A DNA stretch of 25,004 nt from Candidatus Peribacteria bacterium (GCA_031280545.1 JAITGP010000056.1:1-25004); one strand, 5' to 3'; counted from the first letter of the stretch, positions 1 through 8,546 are shown. Notes: generated by a model from the letters alone, not told the origin. Numbers and translations: made by a program.

Positions 1-1
1 T

Positions 2-532
2 AAGCTCTTGGGACTTACAAGTAGCTCCCGTGTTAATCGGATTGAACATAAGGCTTTACAGACGATGAGGACTGTTCAGGAAATTCTCTCTTGTATAAAA
101 ATCCAGAAAAAGATTAAGATTCAACAGTCTCAAATCCAATCTCTGGAACAAATTCTTGCAAGTCAGAAAGAAAAAAGAGAGGCGTTACTCAAGCAACGAG
201 CAAGTAAAGAAGAAAATCCTCTCCCGGCTTTGGACGATCACGAGGAATTGATGAGATTTCTCACGACAAAAATTGGGAGTGGGAAATGGGAGGAGCCCAA
301 TCCCCTTAAACTCTCTGTCAGAAGCAGAAATTGCTTAGCAATGGCTGATCTTGAATATGTCTACCAGCTTTGTGAACCAAAACATTGGGGATGGATCATC
401 AACAAAAAAATTCGAAATTTCGGAAATCAGAGCAGAGATGAAATTATCAAGCTCTTTGAAAAACATCAATGCAATCCGGAAAAGATAGACGAAGAAACCC
501 TTCGCCTCTGTGAAGAGATTGTGACTAGCTAA
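2..532 (+). CDS. Sigma-region-4-like HTH plus RNA polymerase alpha-CTD-like protein (5' partial)
   Basis: The frame is open to the left edge, so the N-terminus is missing. The first visible residues (GLTSSSRVNRIEHKALQTMR) resemble sigma-70 region 4.2, whose usual form is SRxRVRQIExKALxKLR. A charged, coiled-coil-prone stretch follows (about residues 30-70 of the visible part). The C-terminal part carries LSVRSRNCLAMADLEYVYQL and then KIRNFGNQSRDEI, which matches the helix-hairpin fold of the RpoA C-terminal domain (LSVRSxNCLKRAxI, KxxNFGxxSxxEI). The protein is therefore probably a DNA-binding, transcription-associated factor. The RpoA N-terminal dimerisation domain is not in the visible part, so it is probably not RpoA itself. 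The gene ends at TAA just before a bidirectional terminator shared with the convergent FemAB gene. Domain calls are by eye. Confidence 0.7.
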   Translation, partial: KLLGLTSSSRVNRIEHKALQTMRTVQEILSCIKIQKKIKIQQSQIQSLEQILASQKEKREALLKQRASKEENPLPALDDHEELMRFLTTKIGSGKWEEPNPLKLSVRSRNCLAMADLEYVYQLCEPKHWGWIINKKIRNFGNQSRDEIIKLFEKHQCNPEKIDEETLRLCEEIVTS

Positions 533-544
533 GAAAAAACTTAG

Positions 545-582
545 AAAAAAGGCTGATAGGATATTCTTATCAGCTTTTTTAA
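545..582. terminator. Bidirectional hairpin terminator
   Basis: GCTGATA (552-558) pairs with TATCAGC (568-574). An A-run precedes and a T-run follows, so it works on both strands. It lies between convergent genes, and the stop codon of the minus-strand FemAB gene is inside the T-run. Confidence 0.85.
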
Positions 583-1601
583 TGCTTTGAACGGAAATTG
601 GTATATCGTTTAAAGATCTTATAAAGTCGATGATTAAGTACCAAATCAAAATTTCCATAGAGCTCAATTTTACTTCAGCCTAAAGACTCTTTGAAAGCAC
701 TTACTCAGGTCAAAGGGTGCTCAGGAAAGCCCGTTGGAGCTCCTCCCATCATATCGCAGTAATCATATCCGTGTTCTCTCGCCCATCAAAGTGCTCTGAA
801 TTTGAGATATTGCTGTCCTCCATAGCTATTCTTGCCTCTTTCCGCGAACCCATACAGATACACGAGATGATTATTGTCGAGAAGGCAGATACTTCCTGCA
901 ATAATCTCCCCTTCGTGCAAAGTAAGAAAAATATGTCCACACTGATTCTTTTCCAGATAGTCCATCAGGTCATAAAACTGTTTTTTCGTAATCGGAGCGA
1001 AGCCTTTGAAGCCTGCTACTTTCGCCCATTTCTGGTAAAATTCTTCGTATTGCTCTGGACTCGCCAACTGGAAATCCACTTTTTTGCTAAATCCGTGCTT
1101 TACTTTCTGTTTAGCTCCAGAATTCATCTCTTCCATCAATGCTTCATCAGATTTATCAATAAAATAGATAATATTACTCTGAGGCATATTCTCACGGAAA
1201 GCGAGCTGAAGTCCATATTCTTGAGTGATTTTGGAACGGATATTCAGCCTCATCTGTCTAATGTCATTGACGAAGTCATTTTCTCTCGCTCCACAATTTT
1301 CAAAACTAATAATTTCATTGAGAAATCAGAATTGAAACGAGATACTCCCCCGCTTTTTCCCGTAATTTTTCTGAATTCTGGCAAGTTCAGAGCGAACGAA
1401 ATCGGGATCGGAAGGGAGTTCTATTCCCATAATTTGGTATCGTTGGAGGGAAAGTGGTCAGATTTTTTTGCTCTTTATCAATCAGAAGTAGTCTTGCCCA
1501 AAAAGTCTGATCGTAAAATGCTGTTTGTGATAGACCTTGGCTTGAATATCTTTCCGAATTTGGGTTTGATAGAGATTGTAGTAGGTTTGCTTGAGGACCA
1601 T
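579..1601 (-). CDS. FemAB/FemX-like aminoacyl (peptidyl) transferase
   Basis: A 340-residue protein of the FemAB family (GNAT-like fold). The family adds amino acids from aminoacyl-tRNA to lipid II, building peptidoglycan cross-bridges at the cytoplasmic face. Family signs include the N-terminal QTxxW-like motif, a basic segment (GAKQKVKHGFSKKVDF), the KWAKVAGFKGF stretch, a FLTLHEGEIIAGSICLL core, and the C-terminal block GGAPTGFPEHPLTGVSAFKE followed by GG and an E..G.xD end. Six UGA codons fall inside and must be Gly. The start is the only in-frame ATG after the upstream TAA at 1695-1697; no Shine-Dalgarno is visible. CGG at 1554-1556 falls at the conserved Trp of QTxxW, and CGA at 627-629 at an aromatic position. 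The exact substrate is unknown. Confidence 0.85.
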
Positions 1602-1675
1602 TCGAGGAATGGAAATAAAGTAATAAGAGAATACAGAAATTGAAAGAAAAAACAAGGTTTGAAAAAAAGCTATTC

Positions 1676-1703
1676 AAAAGGGAGTTAACGCTGATTAACT
1701 CCC
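1676..1703 (-). terminator. Terminator of the radical SAM gene
   Basis: A perfect 9-bp stem, GGGAGTTAA with TTAACTCCC, and a 6-base loop. It is followed on the minus strand by TTTT. The TAA stop of the upstream gene is part of the stem. Confidence 0.8.
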
Positions 1704-2285
1704 AAAATTGTTTTTACTCTTGAAGGGTCAGAATACCGCCCCCTCTTTCCATGTTTGCTTTAGCCTCATAAATACCTCACCTGAGGGAAGAGGACAATCT
1801 TCCAACCATTCTACGTTGTTTTTGATACTCCAATTGGGATAGTCCTCTGCAGAAAAATCTCTGCCCTTGAAACTAATGAGTTTTAAACTCAGATTTTTAC
1901 CCTGATCTCTCCTATTCAAAATCCGGTTCTGAAGCTTTTGTAAGTAAGGGATAGCTTCCTTGCTATGGACAGTTAAAGCTATGCCATCCAAAGAGGAATT
2001 AAACATAATGTAGTAGAGGCGATCCACATAGAGATCAGAAGGATATACCGCTGTTTGCAGGTATATTTTTGCACGATTACCCGTATAGTGCTCAGTTTCG
2101 CGAATGGTTTTTATCAAAGCAGCTACCTTCAGATAATACAACACAGGCTCTCCTCCCGTAATAATAATTTCCTCGTAGGTAAAGCTACTTGCAATAGGAA
2201 GCCCATCCAAATTAATCTGTTTATTACAGCAAAGGGGACAAGAGTTTGGACATTCTGGAGTCACCAATAATCTTAACTTTTTCAT
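1695..2285 (-). CDS. Small radical SAM protein
   Basis: A 196-residue protein with the radical SAM [4Fe-4S] motif C-x3-C-x2-C (CPNSCPLC, about residues 12-19) near the N-terminus and the SAM-binding GGEP motif (ITGGEPVLY, about residue 43). One UGA (1728-1730) near the C-terminus is read as Gly; the true stop is the TAA inside the terminator. It is shorter than most radical SAM enzymes, closer in size to activases or queuosine-type small members, but nothing identifies the substrate. It has its own near-perfect sigma-70 promoter and terminator, so it is probably a monocistronic unit. No peptide precursor gene or RiPP partner was seen beside it. Family call is firm; the reaction is not assignable. 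Confidence 0.85.
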
Positions 2286-2333
2286 TTTGTTTTATTTTTA
2301 ATTTTTTTATTATTTCTTGTTATTCTCATTTTT

Positions 2334-2362
2334 ATTATAAGTATATATATATTGAATGTCAA
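2334..2362 (-). promoter_or_regulatory. Consensus sigma-70 promoter for the radical SAM gene
   Basis: On the minus strand, TTGACA (2362-2357), a 17-base AT-alternating spacer and TATAAT (2339-2334), both hexamers perfect. Transcription would start near 2327, about 40 bases upstream of the ATG. Confidence 0.85.
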
Positions 2363-2455
2363 GACAGTATTTATTCTTTATGATAAAATCATATCAACAA
2401 CTAATTTTAACTATCGTGTAAATTATCTTCAAGTTTAAAAAAAATTTGCTCAAAA

Positions 2456-2484
2456 AAAATCTGATTTTTCAACCAGACTTTTCT
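2456..2484 (-). terminator. Terminator of the lipoprotein-Hsp20 unit
   Basis: On the minus strand AAGTCTG pairs with CAGATTT (one G-U pair) across a 10-base loop, followed by a T-run. It lies just after the Hsp20 stop. Confidence 0.65.
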
Positions 2485-2490
2485 ATATTT

Positions 2491-2835
2491 TTACTCAGAT
2501 TCATATTCTACCTCTAATTCAATCTTCTCTGGCACCAACGCCTTGGGTACGATGATTTGAAGTGTATTGTCCAGCGTCAATTTGCTGTGAATTTTATCGA
2601 AATAGACCTGAGGGGGAATATCAATAATCAATTCAATCGGTCATCGATAACACTCTTCTTGGACGGGTAAACAGGAGGATTTTAGTTTAGGTTTTTCTCT
2701 AGTTCCTTTAATCAGAATTCTATAATCTGCTATTTTCACCTCCACACTTTCCTTTTTCACACTTCCCAATGGTAAGATAATTACCACCTCTTGAGGTGAT
2801 TCGTAGATATCATAGGGAATATTTGGTGTTTGCAT
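2491..2835 (-). CDS. Hsp20 / alpha-crystallin family small heat shock protein
   Basis: A 114-residue protein made almost only of an alpha-crystallin domain. It opens with YDIYESPQEVVIILPLG, typical of the first strands, continues with VEVKIADYRILIKGTR, and ends with LTLDNTLQIIVPK, which matches the (A/G)xLxNGxLxIxxPK motif. UGA after CY-CGA is Gly and lies where the family has the G of YG(x)F. The long N-terminal arm and a clear C-terminal IxI tail of ordinary Hsp20 are missing, so it is a minimal version. Its usual role would be ATP-independent holding of unfolding proteins. It is the second gene after the lipoprotein (29-base gap), and a terminator follows. CGA at 2644-2646 sits at an aromatic position of the family. 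Confidence 0.85.
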
Positions 2836-2864
2836 GGAGGGGAAAATTGTAGGAAATAAAGGGA

Positions 2865-3359
2865 CTAGTCTTCTAATTCATATCCATATTTGTCTGCAAA
2901 TGCCTTCTGAGCAGCCTCACTTACATCATAAGCATCAGAAAGCTGTTCTTCGATAGCGTCGAGCTCTTCCCAAAGAGCATCTTCAGCAACTTGCTGTTCA
3001 TCAGTAAGCTCATCATAGTCCCAATAAGTGATAATTTCACCAATTTTCTGGAGGTAAACAAGTTCCAATTGTAATTCTGCATCAAATGCATCTCTGAGAG
3101 TTGTGTCTCCATCATAAGCATCTGTGGAAGCAATATCGGTCTGAGACTGAGTACAGGTAGCTAGTGCGGATTCATACAGTGACCTTACCTGACCATAATT
3201 TTCCTGATCTCGAGCATCTGTCATTTCAGCTTCTGCATCATAGCAGACATCTTGAAGGGCAACCAATCTGTCGTTGTAATCTACAACACTTACACTACCA
3301 CATCCTGCGAGAGCGAGGAAAGAGAGAGCCAGAGTACCCAAAGGGAGAAGTTTTTTCAT
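2865..3359 (-). CDS. Acidic lipoprotein of unknown function
   Basis: A 164-residue protein with a lipoprotein signal: MKK, a hydrophobic stretch and the lipobox LAGC with lipidation at Cys20. The mature part is strongly acidic and predicted mostly helical, with many Asp, Glu and Tyr residues and two further Cys (in DVCYD and ATCTQ) that could pair. No UGA codons occur inside. I recognise no family. It probably sits on the outer face of the membrane. It leads a two-gene minus-strand unit with the Hsp20 gene and has a plausible promoter upstream. It stops at TAG. Confidence 0.8.
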   Translation of the reverse strand: MKKLLPLGTLALSFLALAGCGSVSVVDYNDRLVALQDVCYDAEAEMTDARDQENYGQVRSLYESALATCTQSQTDIASTDAYDGDTTLRDAFDAELQLELVYLQKIGEIITYWDYDELTDEQQVAEDALWEELDAIEEQLSDAYDVSEAAQKAFADKYGYELED

Positions 3360-3413
3360 ACGTATAAAAGAATAGAGAATAAAAAATACATTTTTAGAGT
3401 ATTTCTACCTTGA

Positions 3414-3441
3414 GATATAAGGATTTAACTCAGAAAGTCAA
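3414..3441 (-). promoter_or_regulatory. Putative promoter of the lipoprotein gene
   Basis: On the minus strand TTGACT, 16 bases, then TATATC. This gives a leader of about 50 bases before the ATG at 3359. Confidence 0.5.
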
Positions 3442-3509
3442 ATAAAAATGCAACTGATTTTTCCCTATCAAAGAATTGAAAACCACAGGGAGATTTGTAT
3501 ATTTTGACT

Positions 3510-5963
3510 ATGATCAATCTCCATGCTATCTACTATCGTAATATTTGACCCTTTGAGGGCAAAGACTGCTCTCTCCTTTTTGATCAAGGAAAATTTCTCA
3601 TTAAAGCACCTATTGGAAGTGGAAAGAGTTTTCTTTTTTTTGATGGTCCCAGCTATGCGTTATACAGAACTGCAAACAGGAATATGCTCAATATTCACAG
3701 TAAAGAAGGAGAAATAAGTCTGATTTTTTCTGAAGGGGAAAATTACTATCTCGTGAGGAGACTTCTCAAAGTTGGGAAAAGCAAAGATAGCTGTAGTAGT
3801 CAGCTTTTTACTATTACTTTAGATACCTCGTCATTCTGAGCGACCGCGAAGAATCCAGTAGAGATAAGCTCTTTTTTGTCTGAATTCTTCAGGCGTTTCA
3901 CTCCTTCAGAATGATCACTCCTTCAGCGAGACACCAATATTATCAAGGAGGTTTTCTCTCATCCTGAGCTCTTTCACCTTGAAGAGGTAGTGATGAAAAA
4001 TGAAACCGACCTCCAACAATCCCTCGATCAACTCCTTCCTCCAAAGTCCGTCTTTCTCTCCACTATGTTTTTACTCCAGGATGCAGAAAATATTTTTGAA
4101 ATGCAACCAGCAGACAGACTCACCGTACTGAAAAATGTCTTTGGACTTTTGGGAATCGATGAGGCGAAGGAACAAGTACAAGATAAAAAAAGAGAACTTT
4201 CCTATAAACTCAAATCCTTACAAGACCACTCCCAGCAAGATGAGAAGCTGAGAAAATGGTTGAAAGAACTCAAACAAGATTACTGCTCCTTTGATGAAGG
4301 CACTAATGATACTTTCTTCACTGAACTCGAGCCCTTCCTCGATCAACTCTCTCTCAATGACTTTAGTCTCAACGGACTAGATATTCAGTTTTTTCTCACC
4401 AAGCAACAGGAATTCCAAGAGAAAGAAAAGTCTTTCCTCGCCTTACAAACCAGTAAAAGTCACCTCACCAAGCAAATTACTGACCACCAAGATCAAATCC
4501 AAAAACGAAAAACAGAACAGACGAAATTTCAGTCAGACTTATCCTTTTTGGAGCAGAAAATTGCTAGCATTGATACTATTCAAATTGAGAAATTAAAGAA
4601 AGAAAAAGCTGAGCTCTATTCCCAGCAAGAGCAATTGGAAACCGTACCTACGCCAATCCTTTTTGAAGATAAAACGTATACGAATTTAACGGAGGTCTAC
4701 ACCTTTATCCAATCCCTTAAAGAGCGTTGAAAAGACCTGGCAAATCAGGTTCAACAGGCTGAGCTCAAACTCAAAAATATGGAACTAGAAGCGAAAAATC
4801 AACAAATAAAAGCGGAGCAATTAGAACAAGCAAAAAAAAGGCTGAAAACGTTTGAAGGAAATATTGATCAACAAGCTACCTTTTCCTGTGATAAAATTGG
4901 TACTAACTGCCCCTTCATTAAAGTCATCAATAAACAGCATTTTGAGCAATTAGAGAAGCAGAAAGCTGTTTTGAAAGAGGAAATAGAAAACATAGAAAAA
5001 AGCCTTGTTTTTGTTCCCCTATCAGGGGACGAAGATCCGACGGGTCGGATAGAGGGAGGAGTCGATGAGCCGAGCATAGCGGAGGTGAAGAAGGCGACGG
5101 AAGAAGGGGTTATGAAAATCAAAACCTTCCTCACCGACATCAACTTCAAATCCCGAGAAGATACCTATGCCAAAAAGGAGACTCTCCAAAAGCTGATTAA
5201 CGAGAAAGACCAAAATATCATGAGACTCGAGATCGAAACACATAAATTACAGGACTACCAGCAACAAAAAACAGCTTTTCAAACTTCTTTACAGCATCTT
5301 GAGGTACAGATTCAAGAAAAGATGAAGGAAATAGAAAAAATAAAAGCTGATCAAGCACAGTTAGACCAACAAATCAGTGAATATCACCCGGAAACATTAC
5401 AAGCCCATCTCCAAACATTAACGAGAATATTGCAAATCATTCATGATATTCAGCAACTTATCGCCGACGCGACCTCCACCAAAAATCTCGTGAAAGATTT
5501 GCAACAACAGGAAAAGTTTTTGACCAATCTCTATACGATTCTGAGCAAGGAACTCCTGCTCTTCGCCTTGGAGGAATATTTACCCGTTTTGAGCGAAATT
5601 ATCAATTCTTATCTCATTCAGGTGGTAGACTACCAAATTGCGATGAAAATCACTGAAACCGCAGAGAAGCTTGAGTTGGAAGCGAAAATCTATGATGAGA
5701 AGGGAGAAAGAGAAGTAAAAAGTCTGAGCTGAGGACAAAGAACTATTTTGAAGCTCGTACGAATGCTTGCGATTTCCTCTTATCTCCAGACTCCCCTGCT
5801 CTTTTTGGATGAAACCATCAATAATCTCGATATCGAAACAGTAGGTAAAGTCAGTGAAATGATTACCAACTTTGTGAAACAGAGGACGATGAAATTTTAT
5901 ACCGTCACCCACAATACTGAGATTCAGGGAATGGGGATTTGGGATCAGATCGTAGAAATTTAG
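3510..5963 (+). CDS. Rad50/SbcC-like SMC-family ATPase
   Basis: An 817-residue ATPase with split nucleotide-binding lobes around a long coiled coil. Walker A is APIGSGKS (residues 33-40). The coiled coil runs from about 185 to 690. A Cys pair at 460 and 467 (CDKIGTNC) lies at the apex, where Rad50 has its zinc hook, but the spacing is C-x6-C instead of C-x2-C. The signature LSGGQ (739-743) needs UGA = Gly, and Walker B is LLFLDE (Asp767, Glu768). Five UGA codons are Gly. In the family these ATPases act with the Mre11/SbcD nuclease on DNA ends, but no nuclease gene is beside this one. A UMPH-1-like nucleotidase follows after 44 bases on the same strand. Two segments (about residues 108-135 and 505-534) look inserted. 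The ATG at 3510 places Walker A at the usual distance. Confidence 0.85.
3831..3914 (+). repeat. Palindromic repeat-like element inside the ATPase gene
   Basis: Outer arms TCATTCTGA (3831-3839) and TCAGAATGA (3906-3914) are perfect inverted repeats. Inner arms GAAGAAT (3848-3854) and ATTCTTC (3884-3890) also pair. The sequence CATTCTGAGCGA..GCGAAGAATC resembles short palindromic repeats found between genes in many bacteria. It is 84 bases, a multiple of three, and stays open only because its two UGA codons are Gly. It encodes about 28 residues after the ATPase N-terminal strands. Confidence 0.55.
5023..5110 (+). repeat. GC-rich insert-like segment in the coiled coil
   Basis: About 88 bases with clearly higher GC than the AT-rich flanks. 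It includes the inverted repeat ATCCGAC / GTCGGAT and purine-rich GAxG repeats. It encodes a Gly/Pro/Glu-rich stretch (DEDPTGxIEGG, DEPSIAEVKK) that breaks the Gln/Lys/Glu-rich coiled coil just after the Cys pair. It may be a small mobile repeat carried in frame; a natural linker is the alternative. Confidence 0.4.
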
Positions 5964-6007
5964 TATGATGAAGAGTGATTCAGGTTTTTATCTCTCTGGA
6001 AAATAGT

Positions 6008-6865
6008 ATGCAAGCCTTAATGAAAGATCCAAACCATGTGAATGAGCTTATCTCTGCCATTATGCAAGCAGGAGCAGAAGAGCTGGTAGTAATTGCCGAT
6101 TTTGATAAAACCTTAACTCATCGAAACAATAACGGAAAACCTATTTCTTCTCTTCTTTCTCTCCTCAGAGATGGGAAGCATTTAACTCCAGAGTATCCGG
6201 CAAAAGCACAAGCACTCTTTGACCACTATCACCATTTTGAAATTGACGTTTCTCTCCCCTGGGAAGAAAGGGTGCATTTGATGGAAGAACGATGGAATGG
6301 TCATCACCAACTTCTCATCGAGTGTGGGCTAAATCTTTCAGACTTAAGGGATATTACTCAGAGCTGAGTATTGCAGGAAAGAGATGGGGTGAAGCAGTTT
6401 TTAAAATTTTTATATGATCTACAAGTGCCTCTCGTTATTTTTTCTGCCAGCGGTTGTGGGGAGCTTATCCCTCTGTTTATTGAAGCGTTAGACAGCAATT
6501 ACTCCAATATCAAGTATCTCATTAATCATTTTCAACGAGATAAGCAAGGAAAGATTATCACAGCTTTGAAACCTGTCATTCATGCCTTGAATAAATCAGA
6601 AATTATCAAAACAACCCTTCAGCAATCTGACTCCGTCTTTGAGAAAAGGAGAAATATTATTCTCTTGGGAGATATGTTGGGGGATTTAGGAATGGTAGAA
6701 GGAGTCTCTTATGATCATCTCCTCACTATTGGGTTTTTTAACGGGGAAAAAAACAGTAATAAAGCTGACTATTTGGAGGCTTTTGATATGGTATTAGAGG
6801 GAGATGGGGATTTTTCTGCAGTGAATGAACTCTTTCAAGGGCTAGTGGATCAAAAGGGATACTAA
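6008..6865 (+). CDS. UMPH-1-like cytosolic 5'-nucleotidase (HAD superfamily)
   Basis: A 285-residue protein that aligns by eye over its length with pyrimidine/cytosolic 5'-nucleotidase III (UMPH-1, NT5C3), which removes the phosphate from nucleoside monophosphates. Motif I is ADFDKTLT with nucleophile Asp31 and acid/base Asp33; motif II is FSASGCGELI; motif IV is LLGDMLGDLGM with Asp222 and Asp226. Family-specific stretches include the opening DPNHVNELI, LMEE-CGA-WNGHHQLL, and IGFFNG near the end. One UGA (6365-6367) is Gly. The start at 6008 matches the family N-terminus; a GTG at 5975 is an alternative. It follows the Rad50-like gene by 44 bases. CGA at 6290-6292 and 6536-6538 occupies Trp/Phe positions of the family. 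Substrate preference is not known. Confidence 0.85.
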
Positions 6866-6871
6866 AAAACC

Positions 6872-6899
6872 CACTAGATATTTTTAGTGAGCTTCCAGA
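6872..6899 (-). terminator. Weak terminator after trxB
   Basis: On the minus strand CACTA pairs with TAGTG and is followed by GG and TTTTTT. The stem is only 5 bp and lies about 55 bases after the trxB stop. Confidence 0.45.
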
Positions 6900-6953
6900 A
6901 ATGTATTTTCTTCTTCCTACACCTGAGAATATTATAAAAAATTTTTGATTATC

Positions 6954-7895
6954 TTATTCTTGCAAAAATCTCTCTACTTCCAATGCGGAGATACAACCAC
7001 TTCCTGCTGAAGTAATTGCTTGCCTATACACTTTATCCTGCACATCTCCCGCAGCGAAGACTCCTGAGATATTTGTTCTTCCCGTACCTTTTTTTGTGAC
7101 AATATATCCATCAGTATCAAGTTCAAGTTGTCCCTGGAAAATCTCCGTATTTGGGTGATGACCTATCGCATAAAAGAGTCCTTTACACTCCAAAATGCTT
7201 TCTTCTTTGGTCTGGTTGTTTACAATTTTTAAGGCGTTCAGGTTTTCTTCCCCTAGACATTCAATCGCCTCAGTATTCCAAAAAACCTGAATTTTTTCGT
7301 TTTTCTTCACTTTTTCTTGCATCGCTTTAGACGCTCTAAATTCATTTCTACGTACGAGCATTACCACTTCACTTCCAAAATTACTGAGAAAGAGTGCTTC
7401 CTCTATTGCTACATCTCCTCATCAAATCACTACGAGACGCTGGTTTCTAAAAATTGGCAGTCCACCATCACAGGTCGCACAAGCGGAAATTCCTCTCTGT
7501 CGGAATTTGTTTTCTCCAGGTAAGCGAAGTCTTTTTGCACTCGCTCCTGTGGTGATAATAATAGTTTTTGCTGAAAATTCTTCCGTTCCTGCGTAAACTT
7601 TAAAAGGACGGGAAGAAAGATCCACTTTCTCAATAGTTTTGGTTTCAATCCTCGTACCGTATTTTAGACTTTGTTCTTTCATTTTTTGCATGAGTTCCAG
7701 ACCAGAAACTGCTTCAGGGAATCCTGGAAAGTTTTCTACTTCGGTAGTGGTGGTTAATTGTCCACCTGGAGGCATTCCTCCTGCCATAAATCCTTCAAAC
7801 ATCAAAGGATTCAATAAAGCTCTGGAGGTATAAATGGCTGCCGTATGTCCAGCAGGACCTCATCAAATGATAATCACGTTTTCAGTAGTAGTCAT
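6954..7895 (-). CDS. trxB: Thioredoxin reductase
   Basis: A 313-residue low-molecular-weight NADPH:thioredoxin reductase. It has the FAD-binding GGGPAG (residues 11-16), the redox pair CATC (Cys139, Cys142) followed by DG, the NADPH-binding GGGDVA (158-163), and the FAD-binding AAGDVQDKVYRQAITSAGSG near the end. In both GGG motifs the first two glycines are UGA UGA, the clearest proof of the code in this window. It most resembles the yeast/plant type (CDGGLPIFRN, KNEKIQVFWN). In that group the residue before [NQ][RK]GISACA is Trp, and here it is CGA (7500-7502). It transfers electrons from NADPH to thioredoxin in the cytoplasm. No thioredoxin gene is adjacent. Promoter TTGACT/TACTAT lies upstream; no Shine-Dalgarno is visible. 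Confidence 0.97.
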
Positions 7896-7934
7896 TGAGT
7901 ATTCGTGTAAAAAATAAAATTTGTTTGCTCTTTT

Positions 7935-7962
7935 ATAGTATGATTCATTTTTTCAAAGTCAA
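7935..7962 (-). promoter_or_regulatory. Putative trxB promoter
   Basis: On the minus strand TTGACT, 16 bases, TACTAT, about 40 bases upstream of the ATG at 7895. Confidence 0.5.
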
Positions 7963-7987
7963 ATCAAAAAGAAAAGTCTGATTTTTT

Positions 7988-8016
7988 TTGCTTTTTTTAT
8001 TGTTTTTGAGTATACT
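7988..8016 (+). promoter_or_regulatory. Promoter of the VirB2-like gene pair
   Basis: TTGCTT, 17 bases, TATACT. The -35 box is embedded in a long T-run (T8-GC-T7), an arrangement seen again at 21232-21250 and 24743-24757. Confidence 0.65.
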
Positions 8017-8048
8017 TAGAGAGTATCTTTTATCTTCTCTTTTGTCCT

Positions 8049-8522
8049 ATGAAACGTTTACTGCTTTTCCTTTCTTGTCTCTTCCTTTGTGGATCTAGTG
8101 CACTTTTTGCACAAAGTCTTAATTGGAACGTGGCTACAAACGATCCTATGAGACTACTGGATCAGGTAGTAGATGTGGCAAATGAGGAGCATAGTATCCA
8201 ACAAACTCAATTAGATGGAGTTACTTCTCAAGGATGAGGATATAGTGGAAATCCTGATTATAAATTTACTAATACTTTGGAATATCTCAAAAATAATGTT
8301 GATCCTTACCTCCAGTGGATTGTTTTTATTTGATTGGCTCTAGCAACTATTTTCTTGATTTATAATGGATTTATGATGACAACGAACATCATTCATGGGA
8401 AAGGAGAACTCGGGAAAGTGAAGGATAATTTTATTTATATTGGAATTGGAGTGGTTATTCTTACCGGGTTTTACTATTTGATTGATATTGTGGTAGCGGT
8501 GATCAATTTTATCTTTAATTAA
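8049..8522 (+). CDS. Secreted/inner-membrane VirB2/TrbC-like small protein
   Basis: A 157-residue protein with a signal peptide (MKRLLLFLSCLFLCGSSALFAQ), a polar stretch of about 70 residues, and two hydrophobic helices (about 93-117 and 131-155) joined by the short charged loop HGKGELGKVKDN. Two helices with a tight basic loop after a cleaved signal is the VirB2/TrbC pilin-like plan, common in CPR genomes beside type IV pilus or secretion genes. UGA codons at 8235-8237 and 8331-8333 are Gly; without them the gene looks split. It forms a pair with the next gene (24-base gap). No ATPase or other secretion gene is in the window, so a role in conjugation or pili is inference from topology only. 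Confidence 0.65.
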
Positions 8523-8546
8523 TTTATTTTTTACTCTTTCATACCA

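Noticed and set aside
717..1643. A 308-codon open frame on the plus strand
   Set aside because: It is the antisense of the FemAB gene, whose minus-strand reading with UGA = Gly gives a clear family match.
3510..5963. Pseudogene with several nonsense mutations
   Set aside because: All interruptions are TGA, the frame never shifts, and the motifs continue; UGA = Gly explains everything.
6954..7895. UGA = Trp (Mycoplasma code) or selenocysteine
   Set aside because: UGA lies at invariant Gly of nucleotide-binding motifs, which excludes Trp and Sec.
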